A stretch of DNA of 64,000 bases from Undaria pinnatifida (lineage: Eukaryota; Sar; Phaeophyceae; Laminariales; Alariaceae): contig JABAKD010000002.1 of NCBI GenBank assembly GCA_012845835.1, forward strand, positions 11,630,120-11,694,119. Reading direction: 5' to 3'. Below are positions 12,617 to 22,781 of the stretch, piece by piece. Under the pieces are notes generated by a model that ran no database searches, was not told the DNA's origin, and saw only the letters and a list, made by a program, of their open reading frames with translations. Positions within the stretch are counted from its first letter, which is position 1; each line of letters begins with the position of its first letter. The position numbers and the translations under genes are program-made.

Positions 12617-13194
12617 ATTCGAGCGAAGCGAGTTTCTAATCTACACCTGGGCCTCGCAATATAGGCTCCCATAAAAAAAAAATAGTTTGCGTACGTGTCT
12701 TCGACTAAACTTGATTTTAGTGTGGGATCATTTGATTTTAGACTGCAGGTGGAGGCAGACCACCACGGAGCAACAAAACACATTCGAGCAAAGCGAGCTT
12801 CTAATCTACACCTGGGCCTCGCAATATAGGCTCCCATGGAAAAAAAAAGGTTTGCACGCGCGTGTCTTCGACCTAACTTGATTTTAGTGTAGGATCATTT
12901 GATTTTAGACTGAAGGTGTAGGCAGACCACCACGGAGCAACAAAACACACACATGCACACACACAGCAGACCACACGGGCAAAAACAGCAGCAAACACCG
13001 CTCGCACACCCGGCACATAGCGCTCACACAGCGGGCAGCACACAGACAACGGGCGCAGCGGGCGACAATAGTGGCCAGCGGAGAGCGGGCATGGAGAGTG
13101 TGTGCCCGCTAGGGGTGTGTCCGCTGAGTGTATCTACTGCTGTCTCGTGGTGAGAGTAGGTCATCATGGAGAGACGTCCGTTGGGGGCGATTGA

Positions 13195-13833
13195 CCCAAG
13201 CTCGGTCCGTGCGCCAACGCCAGAAGAACGACAGCAGACACGGCGGAGGGGCTTGAGAGGGACCTCTACCTAGCTAAGGGAGCCAAGGTCATGCTCACGA
13301 AGAACCTGTACCAACAAGTTGGACTCGTGAACGGCATTCGAGGCCAAGTCGTCGAGTTGGTGTTTGCAGACGACGCGCTCCCGCCGAACCTCCCCCTTTA
13401 CGTTGTCGTCAAGTTCAGAGGGTACTCAGGGGGGGAATGGTCGTCTCAGGAGAGATATAGAGGGTGTGTGCCGATTTCTCCCGTAGACACTACCTGGCAG
13501 GACGGGGGAACGCAGGTCAGGACGCAACTGCCATTGAGGCTTTACTGGGCCATCACTATGCACAAATCACAGGGGCAGACGTTAGAGAAGGCCGTCATAG
13601 ACTTGGGGCCGAAGGAGGCTTGCACAGGGCTTACTTTCGTCTGTCTCAGTAGGGCTAAAAGACTAGCGGACCTCATGGTAGAGCCAATGAGTTTCGACAG
13701 GATAGGCAAGCTTGGAAACTCCGACACCATGAAGGCTAGGTTGCGGGAAGAGGTTAGGCTGGTGGACTTAGCACAAAGCACGCGGGGTAGATACACAGGC
13801 ATGGGCGTCTTCAACGCCGTCGCGACCAACTAA
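13195..13833 (+). pseudogene. Pif1-type helicase, C-terminal fragment
   Basis: The frame is open from 13195 (preceded by a TGA) to the TAA after 13830. It matches the C-terminal third of Pif1/RRM3 superfamily-1 helicases: TAEGLERDLYLAKGAKVMLT, then GLVNGIRGQVVEL, then motif V-like WAITMHKSQGQTLEKAVIDL and motif VI-like TFVCLSRAKRLADL. The Walker A and B motifs are missing because the N-terminal part is absent. Its position inside the repeat-bounded element makes it the helicase half of a Helitron Rep-helicase rather than a host PIF1 gene. The first in-frame ATG is 13291, but homology clearly starts upstream of it. Confidence 0.8.
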
Positions 13834-13954
13834 TGACCGCATCAATTGCAATACAACAAACGTCACATCGGCTCTATTCCACCTGTGGTGCCCCTCGCAA
13901 TCACACGAACCAATGGCCCGTGGACGCACACGTCTGACGACAGTTACATCTATC

Positions 13955-13980
13955 AGCTGTCGCTCGTTTTAGCGACAGCT
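13955..13980 (+). other. 3'-terminal hairpin of Helitron-like element
   Basis: A perfect 10-bp stem, AGCTGTCGCT / AGCGACAGCT, with loop CGTTTT, seven bases before the end of homology. In Helitrons such a palindrome near the 3' end is thought to act as the transposition terminator. The same hairpin with one arm mismatch recurs at 62622-62647. Confidence 0.7.
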
Positions 13981-13987
13981 ATTGTAT

Positions 13988-15848
13988 CTTTGATTTAAGG
14001 GAAAAATCTTTGGACTCATCATTCACCGCACGCACGTACGCCCGCGGGCACCACCACTGGCTAACTGTACTCAGCTGTATAGGCCTTCATCCATGTCTTC
14101 ACAGAAAGTAAGGGTGTTGGATTTGTCTCTAGGAGCTCATGGGTCGCTGCTGGCGGTGGGAGCAGCGCTGGGTGCCGGTTCTGTATCGAGTAGTGGATTT
14201 CACCGCTCTGTGATGGTGTGACGGTGCGATTGGTGCCGTGGGCTGCTGCTGGTTTGTGTGCACGTAGCGACAGGTGTCGGACACGCATGGACTCTACGCT
14301 GCTGCTGCTGCTCGTCGGAACTCGTGTTCGTGTGTGCTGCACGTGCTTTTTCCTGTATGATAAATAGGCACTGCACAGCAGCGCACGTTTTACCGCCGTG
14401 AACAGCAATATGTGAGATGCGCAGTCTAAAGTACCGTCCAACTGCTCATCGCTGTGTGTAGCTGCTGCTCGTGATCTACAGGTTCTTGAGACTCCCTGGC
14501 CTGCTGTGCTTTTGTGTCGTTTCTAAAGAGTGTGCCGCTAGCATCATCATGTGATTATCGGTGCTCAAACGTCCCACGAAATGTTTTCGCATGCACACCA
14601 TGCACCCGCACCGAATCGCCTCTGTGTGCTCATCGATTTGTTGCGCCCCGTCTGTCCCTATGATTACTACTCACGGTATCTGTTACATTAGTCGATCATT
14701 TTCTTTGCCGGCTAGGCTGCCTTGCTGCCGCTTCACACTCGGTCACCCGCGTGTGCTGCTACCTGCTTCTTCATTTCTACTATACACGCAGATCATCTGG
14801 CACCTGAAAGCCTCCCACCGTTCTTGTGCAATTTTTTTCCGACTCTTACATTCTTGAGATGAAACACCAAGTGGTTCTCCTCGATGATGAGGTTTGGGCT
14901 GAAATGAGGCCGCCTTTTGCGAAAAGCCTCGAGACTCCATTGAGGGTACCACCCCCGCGTGGACAGTCGTTGCCCACGCCGCGGTGGCGCAGAGAGTACT
15001 TGAAATGATGAGCATTCGCTGGATGTCAGGAATACACACAATGAAGCGGGAGAGAGGGCCTGTTCTTTTATCCTTCTGCCACTCCGTTCGTGTTTGGGGA
15101 GATTTGTTAAGAGTAAGCTCGCTCTTGAGCCTCAATGTGAGTGCACTTGGCTGGCCTCATCTACGGAATCCCTGTGTGGCCGGTAGGTAGTGCACGAGTC
15201 TGCTGTGTGCTCTATCGACCCGTGACGCTAAGTTTGAGTTTTTTTCGGCCTATCAGTACTCGGTTATCGCGCCCCGCGTGTTTCATACCTTGGGTGCAGG
15301 CCACTAAAGTTCTTCAGGACGCCTACGAAATGTAGCAGATACAACTTCAGAGTGCAAGCGAGCTGCTGCTTTAGGAGAGGGCTCGGGCTGTGGGTTTTGA
15401 GGGAATGTACTGGTACACGCCCAGATTTTGTTTTTAAGGTCAATGGGAAGAAATTTGACCGACGATGAACTGCCATCCCGGAGCGTTGGCGGGATGTTTT
15501 GGTTCAAACGAGAGTCTATTCGAGTCATTTGTACTACAACTCACTCAGATCACCTGCAACTCTCGCTGTGTTGCGACACGCGAGAGTTGCAGGATACACA
15601 ACTGCTGTTTGAGAATGAAGTGAGACACGCTGTTTGGAAAATGGAAGTCAGATGAAGACCGACAAAGCTCCCGCCATGCGTTTGACCCAATGCCCTCAGA
15701 GGGTCATCACCAAGAACATTTTTGGAAGCGACGGAAGGAGCAACACCAAGTGTGAAATCGAGAGGAGCTGCGAGTGGATATATTCACAGTTCCCGGGGGT
15801 AGAAAAGACGGACAAAGGCCCAAGAAAAAGCCGCGGCCATTTGATGTA
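13988..15848. other. Intergenic stretch with one strong hairpin
   Basis: I see no supportable gene. Several ORFs of 60-130 codons on both strands have no recognisable domain. At 15554-15592 a 13-bp perfect inverted repeat (CTGCAACTCTCGC / GCGAGAGTTGCAG) flanks a 13-base loop. Confidence 0.35.
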
Positions 15849-16183
15849 TGTGGACAGTGGAGCACCAGAGAGTGTGTAGTGTTGTTGGTAAGACACGGTT
15901 GATCTTCTTGTTGGTGATTGACTGTTGAGGATCTGATTTGGTGTGTGAACGTTATCTAGATCTGAAGACAACTGTTGTAGTAGGGGTTTCTACTTATCCT
16001 CTTCTGGATTCTGATATGGGTATTCGGGGATGAAATTGAGATCGCTTGTTTTCTTGTGTTCGGAGCTAATTCAACAACTTATCTCTCCTTTCCTAACACC
16101 TGAATGGTGCTGACCAGCCTTCCTCAGGCCAAGGGGAAACACTTTCTGGTCAGTAGACCTTGCCTAGCTTAGGCGTGTCTACA
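15849..16183 (+). repeat. Small-family LTR, copy A
   Basis: About 335 bp, beginning TGTGGACAGTGGAGC and ending GTGTCTACA (TG...CA ends). Near-identical sequences occur at 18698-19035 (+), 55156-55492 (-), 61263-61600 (-) and, truncated, at 35045-35215 (-). Flanking sequence before the TG differs between copies, which fixes that edge. The downstream sequence is shared with the copy at 61 kb, so this copy acts as the 5' LTR of the element that continues to about 16905. Confidence 0.75.
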
Positions 16184-16905
16184 ATTATCGATAGTTCAGG
16201 TTGAACACACCGACGTTAGTCAGGGATTTCTTTCTGATACGATTGCGACAGCGGCACGCAGGTATGGATTGGGCCGCGTTTCGGCAGGAAGCCCTCTGAC
16301 CCGATGAGGGCGATGTCCATATGCTGCCTCAGGACTCCGAACGAGGTCTGCTGTGGTCGTACAAGGGGCTGCTAGAGGAGATGTTCCAGCATCGCACTCA
16401 GCGTGGAGGGGCTGCAGCAGCAAGCTCCACATCTGATGATGGCGAGGTTCGAATCAGGTTGATCGACTAGGTTATGTGAAATCTCGCAGTATAGGCACGA
16501 TTTGATTCGCTGAAGGTTCAACACGGGCAGCAAAGACACACCCACCGATCACGAGGGCTCAAGGCTTTCGGGGGGCATGCTGGCGAGGTGAACACACCAA
16601 AATGCGGCGATTCAGCGGTGCCGACTGCGGGCTGTCGCGTCGCGCGTCCCGAGAGGGAAGGCGCGGCATCACGTGCGAAGCGTGTGATTGTGCCCAACGC
16701 GGCGAGGTGCTTCAATCTCCCCATCTGCGCGTCTAGATCGTCGCGAGGATATCCACCTGGGGAGGCGGAGTGAGGAGTGAGGAAATCACACGTGCATACA
16801 GCCGTTCGAGAAAGCGGTTGCGCTTTATATTTCACAATAGGAGGAGCTGGAGAGCCGCTGAAAGGGGGTGGTTGATAACTCGAATGTTTCCAGGCGCTGA
16901 GAGCT
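16184..16905 (+). mobile_element. Internal region of a small non-coding LTR element (TRIM-like)
   Basis: Starts ATTATCGATAGTTCAGG directly after LTR copy A. The same internal sequence follows the LTR at 61 kb (minus strand, 61262 down to 60717) and occurs at 35216-35905 (minus strand). In the 35-kb copy the internal part ends at a CTGAGAGC motif and runs directly into a truncated LTR, which implies a complete element of LTR - about 720 bp - LTR. No gag or pol coding is visible, so it depends on proteins supplied by another element. Confidence 0.6.
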
Positions 16906-17309
16906 TGGCGCTTGTTTTGCAAAGGCTATGTGCTGACTTGGTCTCCAACATGGAGCCCGCGCACGGCTTGCTTTCAAGGTGTGCGTTTGATTTGTTTTTG
17001 CAGATGCTGCTGTACCTGTAGTTGTCGCGTGCTTTGTCGTGTCGTGTATTTGAACTATTAATAGGGGCAAGTGTGCTTTGTTGTTGCTTGTGAAAATCAT
17101 ACCCCGTCTAGGTTTGTGTTGTGTTGATTGCCCATACAGCAGTATGTGGCATAATACAACGCGTGCTTTGCGACTGGTGTCAATCTGGTTTGAGTGCTTG
17201 TTGTGTGTAGCAGAATAATCTTGTCGCGAAAATTAATGCATTATGCCGCGAGTACATGCTGCATGCCTCTGTACAGAGCGAGAGTCTCGTCGTAGCTGCT
17301 GAAGGTTTA
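16906..17309. other. Unassigned spacer
   Basis: Between the TRIM-like element and the long inverted-repeat arm. It is T/G-rich on the plus strand. No gene or named repeat is recognised. Confidence 0.3.
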
Positions 17310-19035
17310 TTGAAAAGGGGGGTTATTTGAATGCGTGGTGCATGCCGATGGCCTCGGCACGAGAACAAATATGTCCACGTATTACCGCAAAGAACCTGGT
17401 ACTTGCTTTCCCCGCTGCATATATATGGACGAGTCAGCCTGAAGGAGCTCGTGTTCCAAATCGTATGAAACCGTAATTTGCGTTCGAAGATTTATACACA
17501 CACATGTGCGTTATTAGCATATCGTTTTCACAGGTTTGAAGCGAGCGCGTGGGGTTTCGTGGCGCGTCCGCAAAACGAATGCAAAACCTATATTGCCGTG
17601 CGCGCGTTGTATTGAGCGTTTTTCCGCACACATTGATTCCAGAGTGAAGTATGCACGGAGTGTGTTCTGCACCGTGCGAGAAACGAAACGAAACGTTGAT
17701 TGCGTTTGACGGATTAACGTGTTTCTTAAAAAGACTTGTGTTGTTTCTGATGAACAGAGAGGAGCGGCAGCATGAGAGTCTATCGCTATGTGCATTCCGA
17801 TGTATTCTTAGTGAAAAATTGAGGAAACTTTCCAGTTGAAGGAAACTGCTTAGGCGCAAACCGTTTAGCAACAGAACCCGATGTTCAAGTTTGCTATACA
17901 GTAGTGGTAATATGTGCTTGTTGTGTGTACGAGTAATAGATATTTGTGTCTTCCGTTTTTTTTTGTATTGGTTACTTTGGCAGGGTCCTTTGTGTCACCT
18001 GTGTTTGGGCGCATGAGACGATTGTCTCGTTCTGTCGTAGTACAATGAGTGTGCTCATGTATCGCTGCTGTTTTTCGTCTCCAAACAAGCGAGGCTTGCT
18101 GAATGCGGAATGCATATTCGTGTGATGAGGTTGAATGCGTATAAGGACAAACCTGAAGCATCAATGTGGTATTAACCTGTAATTTTCTGCTGTTTCCGCA
18201 TGACTTTGAGCGAAAATCGTCCTGGAATTTTCTCATGGTGTTATTTTGCTGAGTGCATGAGTTGTGGTATAATTGTGGATAAAATTGGATGGTACTATTA
18301 ATATTCGTGTAGTCGTAAAAGGTTTTTTACGATGTTTATCTTTTGGTCGGCGGATGTTTATTTGGGCTTCCGTTTGGCTTGCCACTTTTACAAGTATGTT
18401 TTGTGAAGTTTGCGTGTGAAAACATATAGGAATTAATGTACCTGGTAGTGTTTTTTTGTGATATTGCTATGTTTTAATGCATGATTTGTGCCTGGTGATC
18501 ATGTGTGCATGTTTTTGTGAAGTATTGCAATGTTTCATGGCTCGTAATCATTGGGTATGGTATCTAGATGTATGTGGTCGTTTATCATTCAAAAACGACA
18601 TGTATGTTTTCTTTGATGTTTTTGTGTAGCTGGGGCTCACTTTTGATCAAAGCTTGTTCATGAACTACTTTGAGTAGGAACGCGCTTTTGGGGGCATTGT
18701 GGACTGTGGAGCACCAGAGAGTGTGTAGTGTTGTTGGTAAGACACGACAGTTGATCTTCTTGTTGGTGATTGACTGTTGAGGATCTGATGTGGTGTGTGA
18801 ACGTTATCTAGATCTGAAGACAACTATTGTAGTAGGGGTTTCTACTTATCCTCTTCTGGATTCTGATATGGGTATTCGGGGATAAAGTTGAGATCGCTTG
18901 TTTTCTTGAGTTCGGAGCTAATTCAACAACTTATCTCTCCTTTCCTAGCACCTGAATGGTGCTGACCAGCCCTCCTCAGGCCAAGGGGGGACACTTTCTA
19001 GTCAGTAGACCTTGCCTAGCTTAGGCGTGTCTACA
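17310..19035 (+). repeat. Long inverted-repeat arm 1, ending in LTR copy B (18698-19035)
   Basis: This roughly 1.7-kb segment recurs inverted at 55156 to about 57190. Its last 338 bases are the small-family LTR (TGTGGACTG...GTGTCTACA), and the base before it ends a G-rich run (GGGGGCA) that could be a polypurine tract. The simplest reading is a non-coding internal region plus 3' LTR of a larger relative (LARD-like) of the TRIM family. An ORF of 145 codons on the minus strand (17434-17871) is partly preserved in the other arm (56669-57055, +). It has no recognisable domain. Confidence 0.65.
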
Positions 19036-19851
19036 TGTAGCAGGGGTCATTACTATTGTCGATGGGATAGGCACTACGGTCAAGCTAGGCTCAACGAATT
19101 TACCCGAAGTGACTGATATTCCAGTCCCCCGTACTTGTAGATCTAGAACATCGACACGCACGGACGGCCACGATGCCGTTTCGGTGATGAAGAACAAGCA
19201 ACAAGTCGTGGGTGAAGAGTTTTGTCACGAGAAGGTATTGAAATTTACGACTCGATTGTTCCAAAACGGTCTGTTTTTTTGAGCGGGCGTGGCAAGTTAA
19301 GTTTCATAGCAGAAAATTTCGGCCTCTGAAGCGAGCACCAAGAGTGCAACTCCAAACATCAGGAGGCAAAAGTAAAACTACCCTCGAGATCCAAGCGAAC
19401 CCCCCCCAGGTATTTCAACCTTTCATGGCTTCATGCAACGGGTAACGTAGTAACTGGTCCCCTTTTTTGGCCCCGGAATATCAAGAATTACACTACAATA
19501 CGTGGAGAGAAACTCCGTGGGTAACATCGAAGAAGGTACACCCGGTGAGACAGGACTCACGGAGGAGCCTGTTGTAGAGTTCCTTTGCACACAAAAGGTT
19601 CAACCCGCTCGCGTCCAAGCCCAACAACGTTCAAGCTCTGACGCACGGACAAAGGTTCCATGAATACGCCGTTGTACCAATTCGCAGGTCAAAGACAGCA
19701 CCACAGCTCCCGAGGCAGGAACTAAACACCCTTGCTCCGAAACACGCACAAAAAACGAAGAAATAAACCTTTTTCTCTCTGACACAGCACCCGTTGTCAG
19801 GGGACCTTCTCTTCACGATTTGTCTCACAGCATATGCCTGCGTACCTGATG
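19036..19851. other. Intergenic stretch, nothing recognised
   Basis: Sequence immediately 3' of LTR copy B. Short ORFs only, without domains. Confidence 0.3.
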
Positions 19852-20361
19852 TTAGCAACGAAGCCTGTGCTGGTAGTTGACGTTCTTTTCCTTCCGTAGC
19901 TGCTTCAAATCGCCCCGGAGCTGCTCCTTTTTCTTCCGGAGCTGCTCCTCCTTCTTCCGGTGCTGCTCCTTCTTCTTCCGGGGCTGCTCCTTTTCCTTCT
20001 GGCGGCTCTTCTTTTCATCGAAGAGGAGGTCGCGGTCAGATATGCGGAGATAAGAAGGTCCCCCAGAAAAAGCAGCATTCACAGCCCGAATGTCCTCCTC
20101 AACATCCTCGATCGTTTGGCCCACGGCCCGGATCTCCCCCTCAACAGCCTCGACCTTGGCTTCCGTCGCCGCGATGGCAGATTTCTCTAAGAGTCTGTCA
20201 CCGCGTCCTTCGTCGTCGGTACGTACGCTAATCTCGCGCGAGATCACACAACCCCGCCTTAAACCTGACAAGGCACACGATGCCGACCAAGGAGAAGCAC
20301 GCCATGCCCGACACACATGACACTGGCAATACGAAGCTTGAATGTGTAGTAGGGGTTTCAA
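19852..20361 (-). CDS. Coiled-coil ORF, possible fragment of an RHS/Crinkler-like protein
   Basis: A 169-codon minus-strand ORF. The second half is a strongly charged coiled coil made of repeats of the type KEKEQPRKKKEQHRKKEEQL, preceded by a heptad-like stretch (EAKVEAVEGEIRAVGQTIED) and by a linker, SYLRISDRDLLFDEKK. A linker of this kind followed by KEKEQLR-type repeats is, as far as I recall, found upstream of the NTPase domain in RHS/Crinkler proteins of stramenopiles. No NTPase motif follows here. The underlying DNA is a minisatellite of about 21 bases, so the ORF could also be repeat-driven. Confidence 0.35.
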   Translation of the reverse strand: MKPLLHIQASYCQCHVCRAWRASPWSASCALSGLRRGCVISREISVRTDDEGRGDRLLEKSAIAATEAKVEAVEGEIRAVGQTIEDVEEDIRAVNAAFSGGPSYLRISDRDLLFDEKKSRQKEKEQPRKKKEQHRKKEEQLRKKKEQLRGDLKQLRKEKNVNYQHRLRC

Positions 20362-20479
20362 CGATTGAGAACGAACTTGTCAGAGAGAATAAAGTGCACC
20401 GATTCCTTTGGCAGCAGTCGAGGAGCGCTATGTAACTCCATTGATCACAAGAGGAAATCCTGGCACGAACAGCGTGGAA

Positions 20480-22316
20480 CAGAGCCCACGAAGTTTGACT
20501 GAAACATCTTTACACTGCGCACGAAAGAAAAATCGGTTCTGGGAGCTAGAAACAAGCGGTGTAGCGGTAGGCAGAGTTATGAGGTCAGCAACAGATGCTC
20601 TAGACAGAATGTTGAGGAACAGACAGCTTTAGGGCGGGGAGAGACCTCCTCGGCTCAGGGCGGCGTCGATACGAAAACTAAGATTGATAGCTCTAGTCAG
20701 ACTTTCAGAGTGCAGAACAGCAAACAGTCGAGACCGAATGATGATGATTTCACGTCTTGGAATCCGAGAGAGACCTCTCGGGTGCCTGATACCAGTCGAG
20801 CAGAAAAGAAGAGACCTCTCCCTCTAGACAGAGTGAGAAAAATATGAATGGCAGCTCTAGTCAGTTCAGCCTTGTAGAGTGCAGAACAGCAAACATTCAA
20901 GACAAAATCACGTCTTGGAATCCGAGAGAGACCTCTCGGGTGCCTAATACCAGTCGAGCATAAAAGAAGAGACCTCTCCCTCTAGACAGAGTAAAAAAAA
21001 TATGAATGGCAGCTCTAGTCAGCCTTGCATAGTGAAGAACAGCAAACATTCGAGACCACATTATGATGATTTGACACCTGTGAATCCGAGAGAGACCTCT
21101 TGGATGCCGAATACCAGGCGAGCAGAAGAAAAGATAACTTGCTCCAGAAAGAGTGAAAGAGAGAAAAGTGGTAGATCTAGTCAGGCGTTCAGAGTGCAAA
21201 CAGCAGACGTTCGTGTCCGAATTATGGTGATTTGACACCTTTGAATCCGAGAGAGACCTCTCGGGAGCCTAGTGTAAGGCGATCAGAGAATAAGATAACT
21301 TGCTGTAGACAGTGAGAAAAAGGAAAGTGGTAGCTCTAGTCACGCTTTCAGAATGCAGAACAGAAAACATTCGAGACCGAACATAATGATGTAACACCTT
21401 TGAATCCGAAAGAGACCTCTCGGGAGCCCACGAAGTTTGACAGAACACACCTTTACTCTGTGACGAAGGAAAAGTCCAAGGAAAAAACGGTTCTGGGAAA
21501 TGAAAATAAGCGGTGCAGCGGTAGGCAGAGTGATGAGGTCGTCAACAACAGATGCTCTAGAAAGAGTGTTGAGGAGCAGACAGCCTTAGGGCGGGGAGAG
21601 GCCTCCTCGGCTCAGGGCGGCGTCGGCACGAAAACTAAGCGTGACAGCTTTAGTCAGGCTTTCAGAGTGCAGAACAGCAAACATTCGAGACCGAATTATG
21701 ATGGTTTGACTCCTGTGAATCCGAGAGAGACCTCTTGGATGCCAAATACCAGGCGAGCAGAAAAAAGATAACTTGCTCTAGAAAGAGTGAGAAAAAGAAA
21801 AGTGGTAGATCTAGTCAGGCGTTCAGAGTGCAGAGCAGAAAACATTCGAGGCCGAATTATGATGATCTGACACATTTGGATCCGAGAGAGACCTCTCGGG
21901 GGCCTAGTGTTAGGCGAGCAGAAAAAAAGATAACTTGCTCTAGACAGAGTGAGAACTTTCAGGACACCCACGGTTTTAGACGGAATTGTGAGGGTCTGAG
22001 AGAGTTCAATCGGGGAGAGACCTCTCCGGTGGAAGACAGCTTAGGAACGGAATGGAGCGTAGTAGCTCTAGGCAGAGTTATGAAAATCAGGACAGCAAAC
22101 ATTCTAGACAGGATTTTGATGTCCTGACAGCCCATAGCCCAGGAGAGTCTCCCGCGCGCAGGGCACGTTTTGTAGGAAAGAGAAGAAAGGCAGCTCTAGA
22201 CAGAGCTGCTCCGGCCAAAACAGTCGAAATTCTAGACAGAGTGACGATTATTTGACATCTCCGTTTGCGGAGGAGACCTTTCGGGAAAGGGGTAACGCAT
22301 TTGCACCCTGCGCAAG
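20480..22316 (+). repeat. Tandem array, about 160-bp unit, Ser/Arg-coding, with higher-order copy
   Basis: The landmark GAGAGAGACCTCT (or a one-base variant) recurs near 20766, 20922, 21088, 21249, 21408, 21723, 21882 and 22012, a spacing of about 160 bases except one gap. That gap is filled by a different block (21427-21650) that also precedes the array at 20480-20700, so the array has a higher-order period near 950 bases. In the plus strand the units translate to a recurring motif with FRVQNSKHSRPNYD, NPRETS and ITCSRKSE, interrupted by frameshifts. The last part reads SSRQSCSGQNSRNSRQ. It looks like a Ser/Arg/Gln-rich repeat protein, now broken. It lies directly upstream of the reverse-transcriptase fragment at 22.67 kb and may belong to the same retroelement ORF. 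Confidence 0.6.
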
Positions 22317-22669
22317 ATAGACCTCTGAGACAGAGTCAATGCAATGCTGGCGGGAGTCCTCAAAAGCAATGCAAAGAAGCGAGACCGCAAAAGAAAATTC
22401 CTAAACGAGTCGGTACTACAGGTAGCACCTATAGATGGAGTAGAACCTTACCACAGCCAAGCGCAAATACGCTAGAAATATTGCAAAGAGGACAAACAAG
22501 CAAGAATTGATGAATTGAACTGCAAATGGAATCAAACCAAAGCATCGATGGCAAGCAAAGCACATGAACTCACTACGAGTAACAAGAAGCAAACCATTCG
22601 CGGGATGGCAGAGACATGTACATAGCTGTTACACGTAAGAGAGGGTAGGGTGGGAAACGTGGCCGTCGG

Positions 22670-22756
22670 CATCGCAGGCACTCTGGTGTCGACTCCGCTG
22701 TCCGTCGATCAGATCAAACGCTACTTTGGGGACGTAAAAGGTTTTTCCGAAATTGG
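22670..22756 (+). pseudogene. Reverse-transcriptase ORF, left piece (split by transposon)
   Basis: The frame reading STPLSVDQIKRYFGDVKGF and then SEIG ends at the transposon border. It continues at 30475 on the far side, where GELIDIIQNGIPGNSTV follows in frame once one copy of the 8-bp duplication is removed. See the entry at 30475 for the family. Confidence 0.6.
22749..22756. repeat. Target-site duplication, left copy (GAAATTGG)
   Basis: Eight bases, identical to 30475-30482, directly abutting the left terminal inverted repeat. Confidence 0.9.
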
Positions 22757-22781
22757 GGCTCGACCCCCATGGTCTTACCTG
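22757..22781 (+). repeat. Left terminal inverted repeat of the 7.7-kb transposon
   Basis: Twenty-five bases, exact reverse complement of 30450-30474. Beyond base 25 the similarity continues only loosely (a shared ATAGT). Confidence 0.9.

Larger units (their letters stand above)
12617..13987 (+). mobile_element. Helitron-like element, copy 1 (helicase-bearing)
   Basis: Limits are set by comparison with the copy at 61676-62654: homology starts at ATTCGAGCGAAGCGAG and stops at ATTGTAT just after a hairpin. The 5' end is tandemly repeated inside the element (second start at 12782), followed by a short CA-rich tract, then about 250 bp shared with copy 2, then a Pif1-like helicase fragment present only here. 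The hairpin close to the 3' end, the helicase gene and the absence of terminal inverted repeats fit rolling-circle (Helitron/Helentron) transposons. I do not see the classical CTRRT end or a Rep endonuclease domain, so this is a truncated or variant copy. Confidence 0.65.

Noticed and set aside
13195-13833. A host PIF1 helicase gene
   Set aside because: Only the C-terminal third is present and it lies between ends shared with a second, helicase-less repeat copy.
15634-15879. Plus-strand ORF ending in the small LTR as a gene
   Set aside because: No recognisable domain; its end lies in LTR copy A, so the stop is supplied by the repeat.
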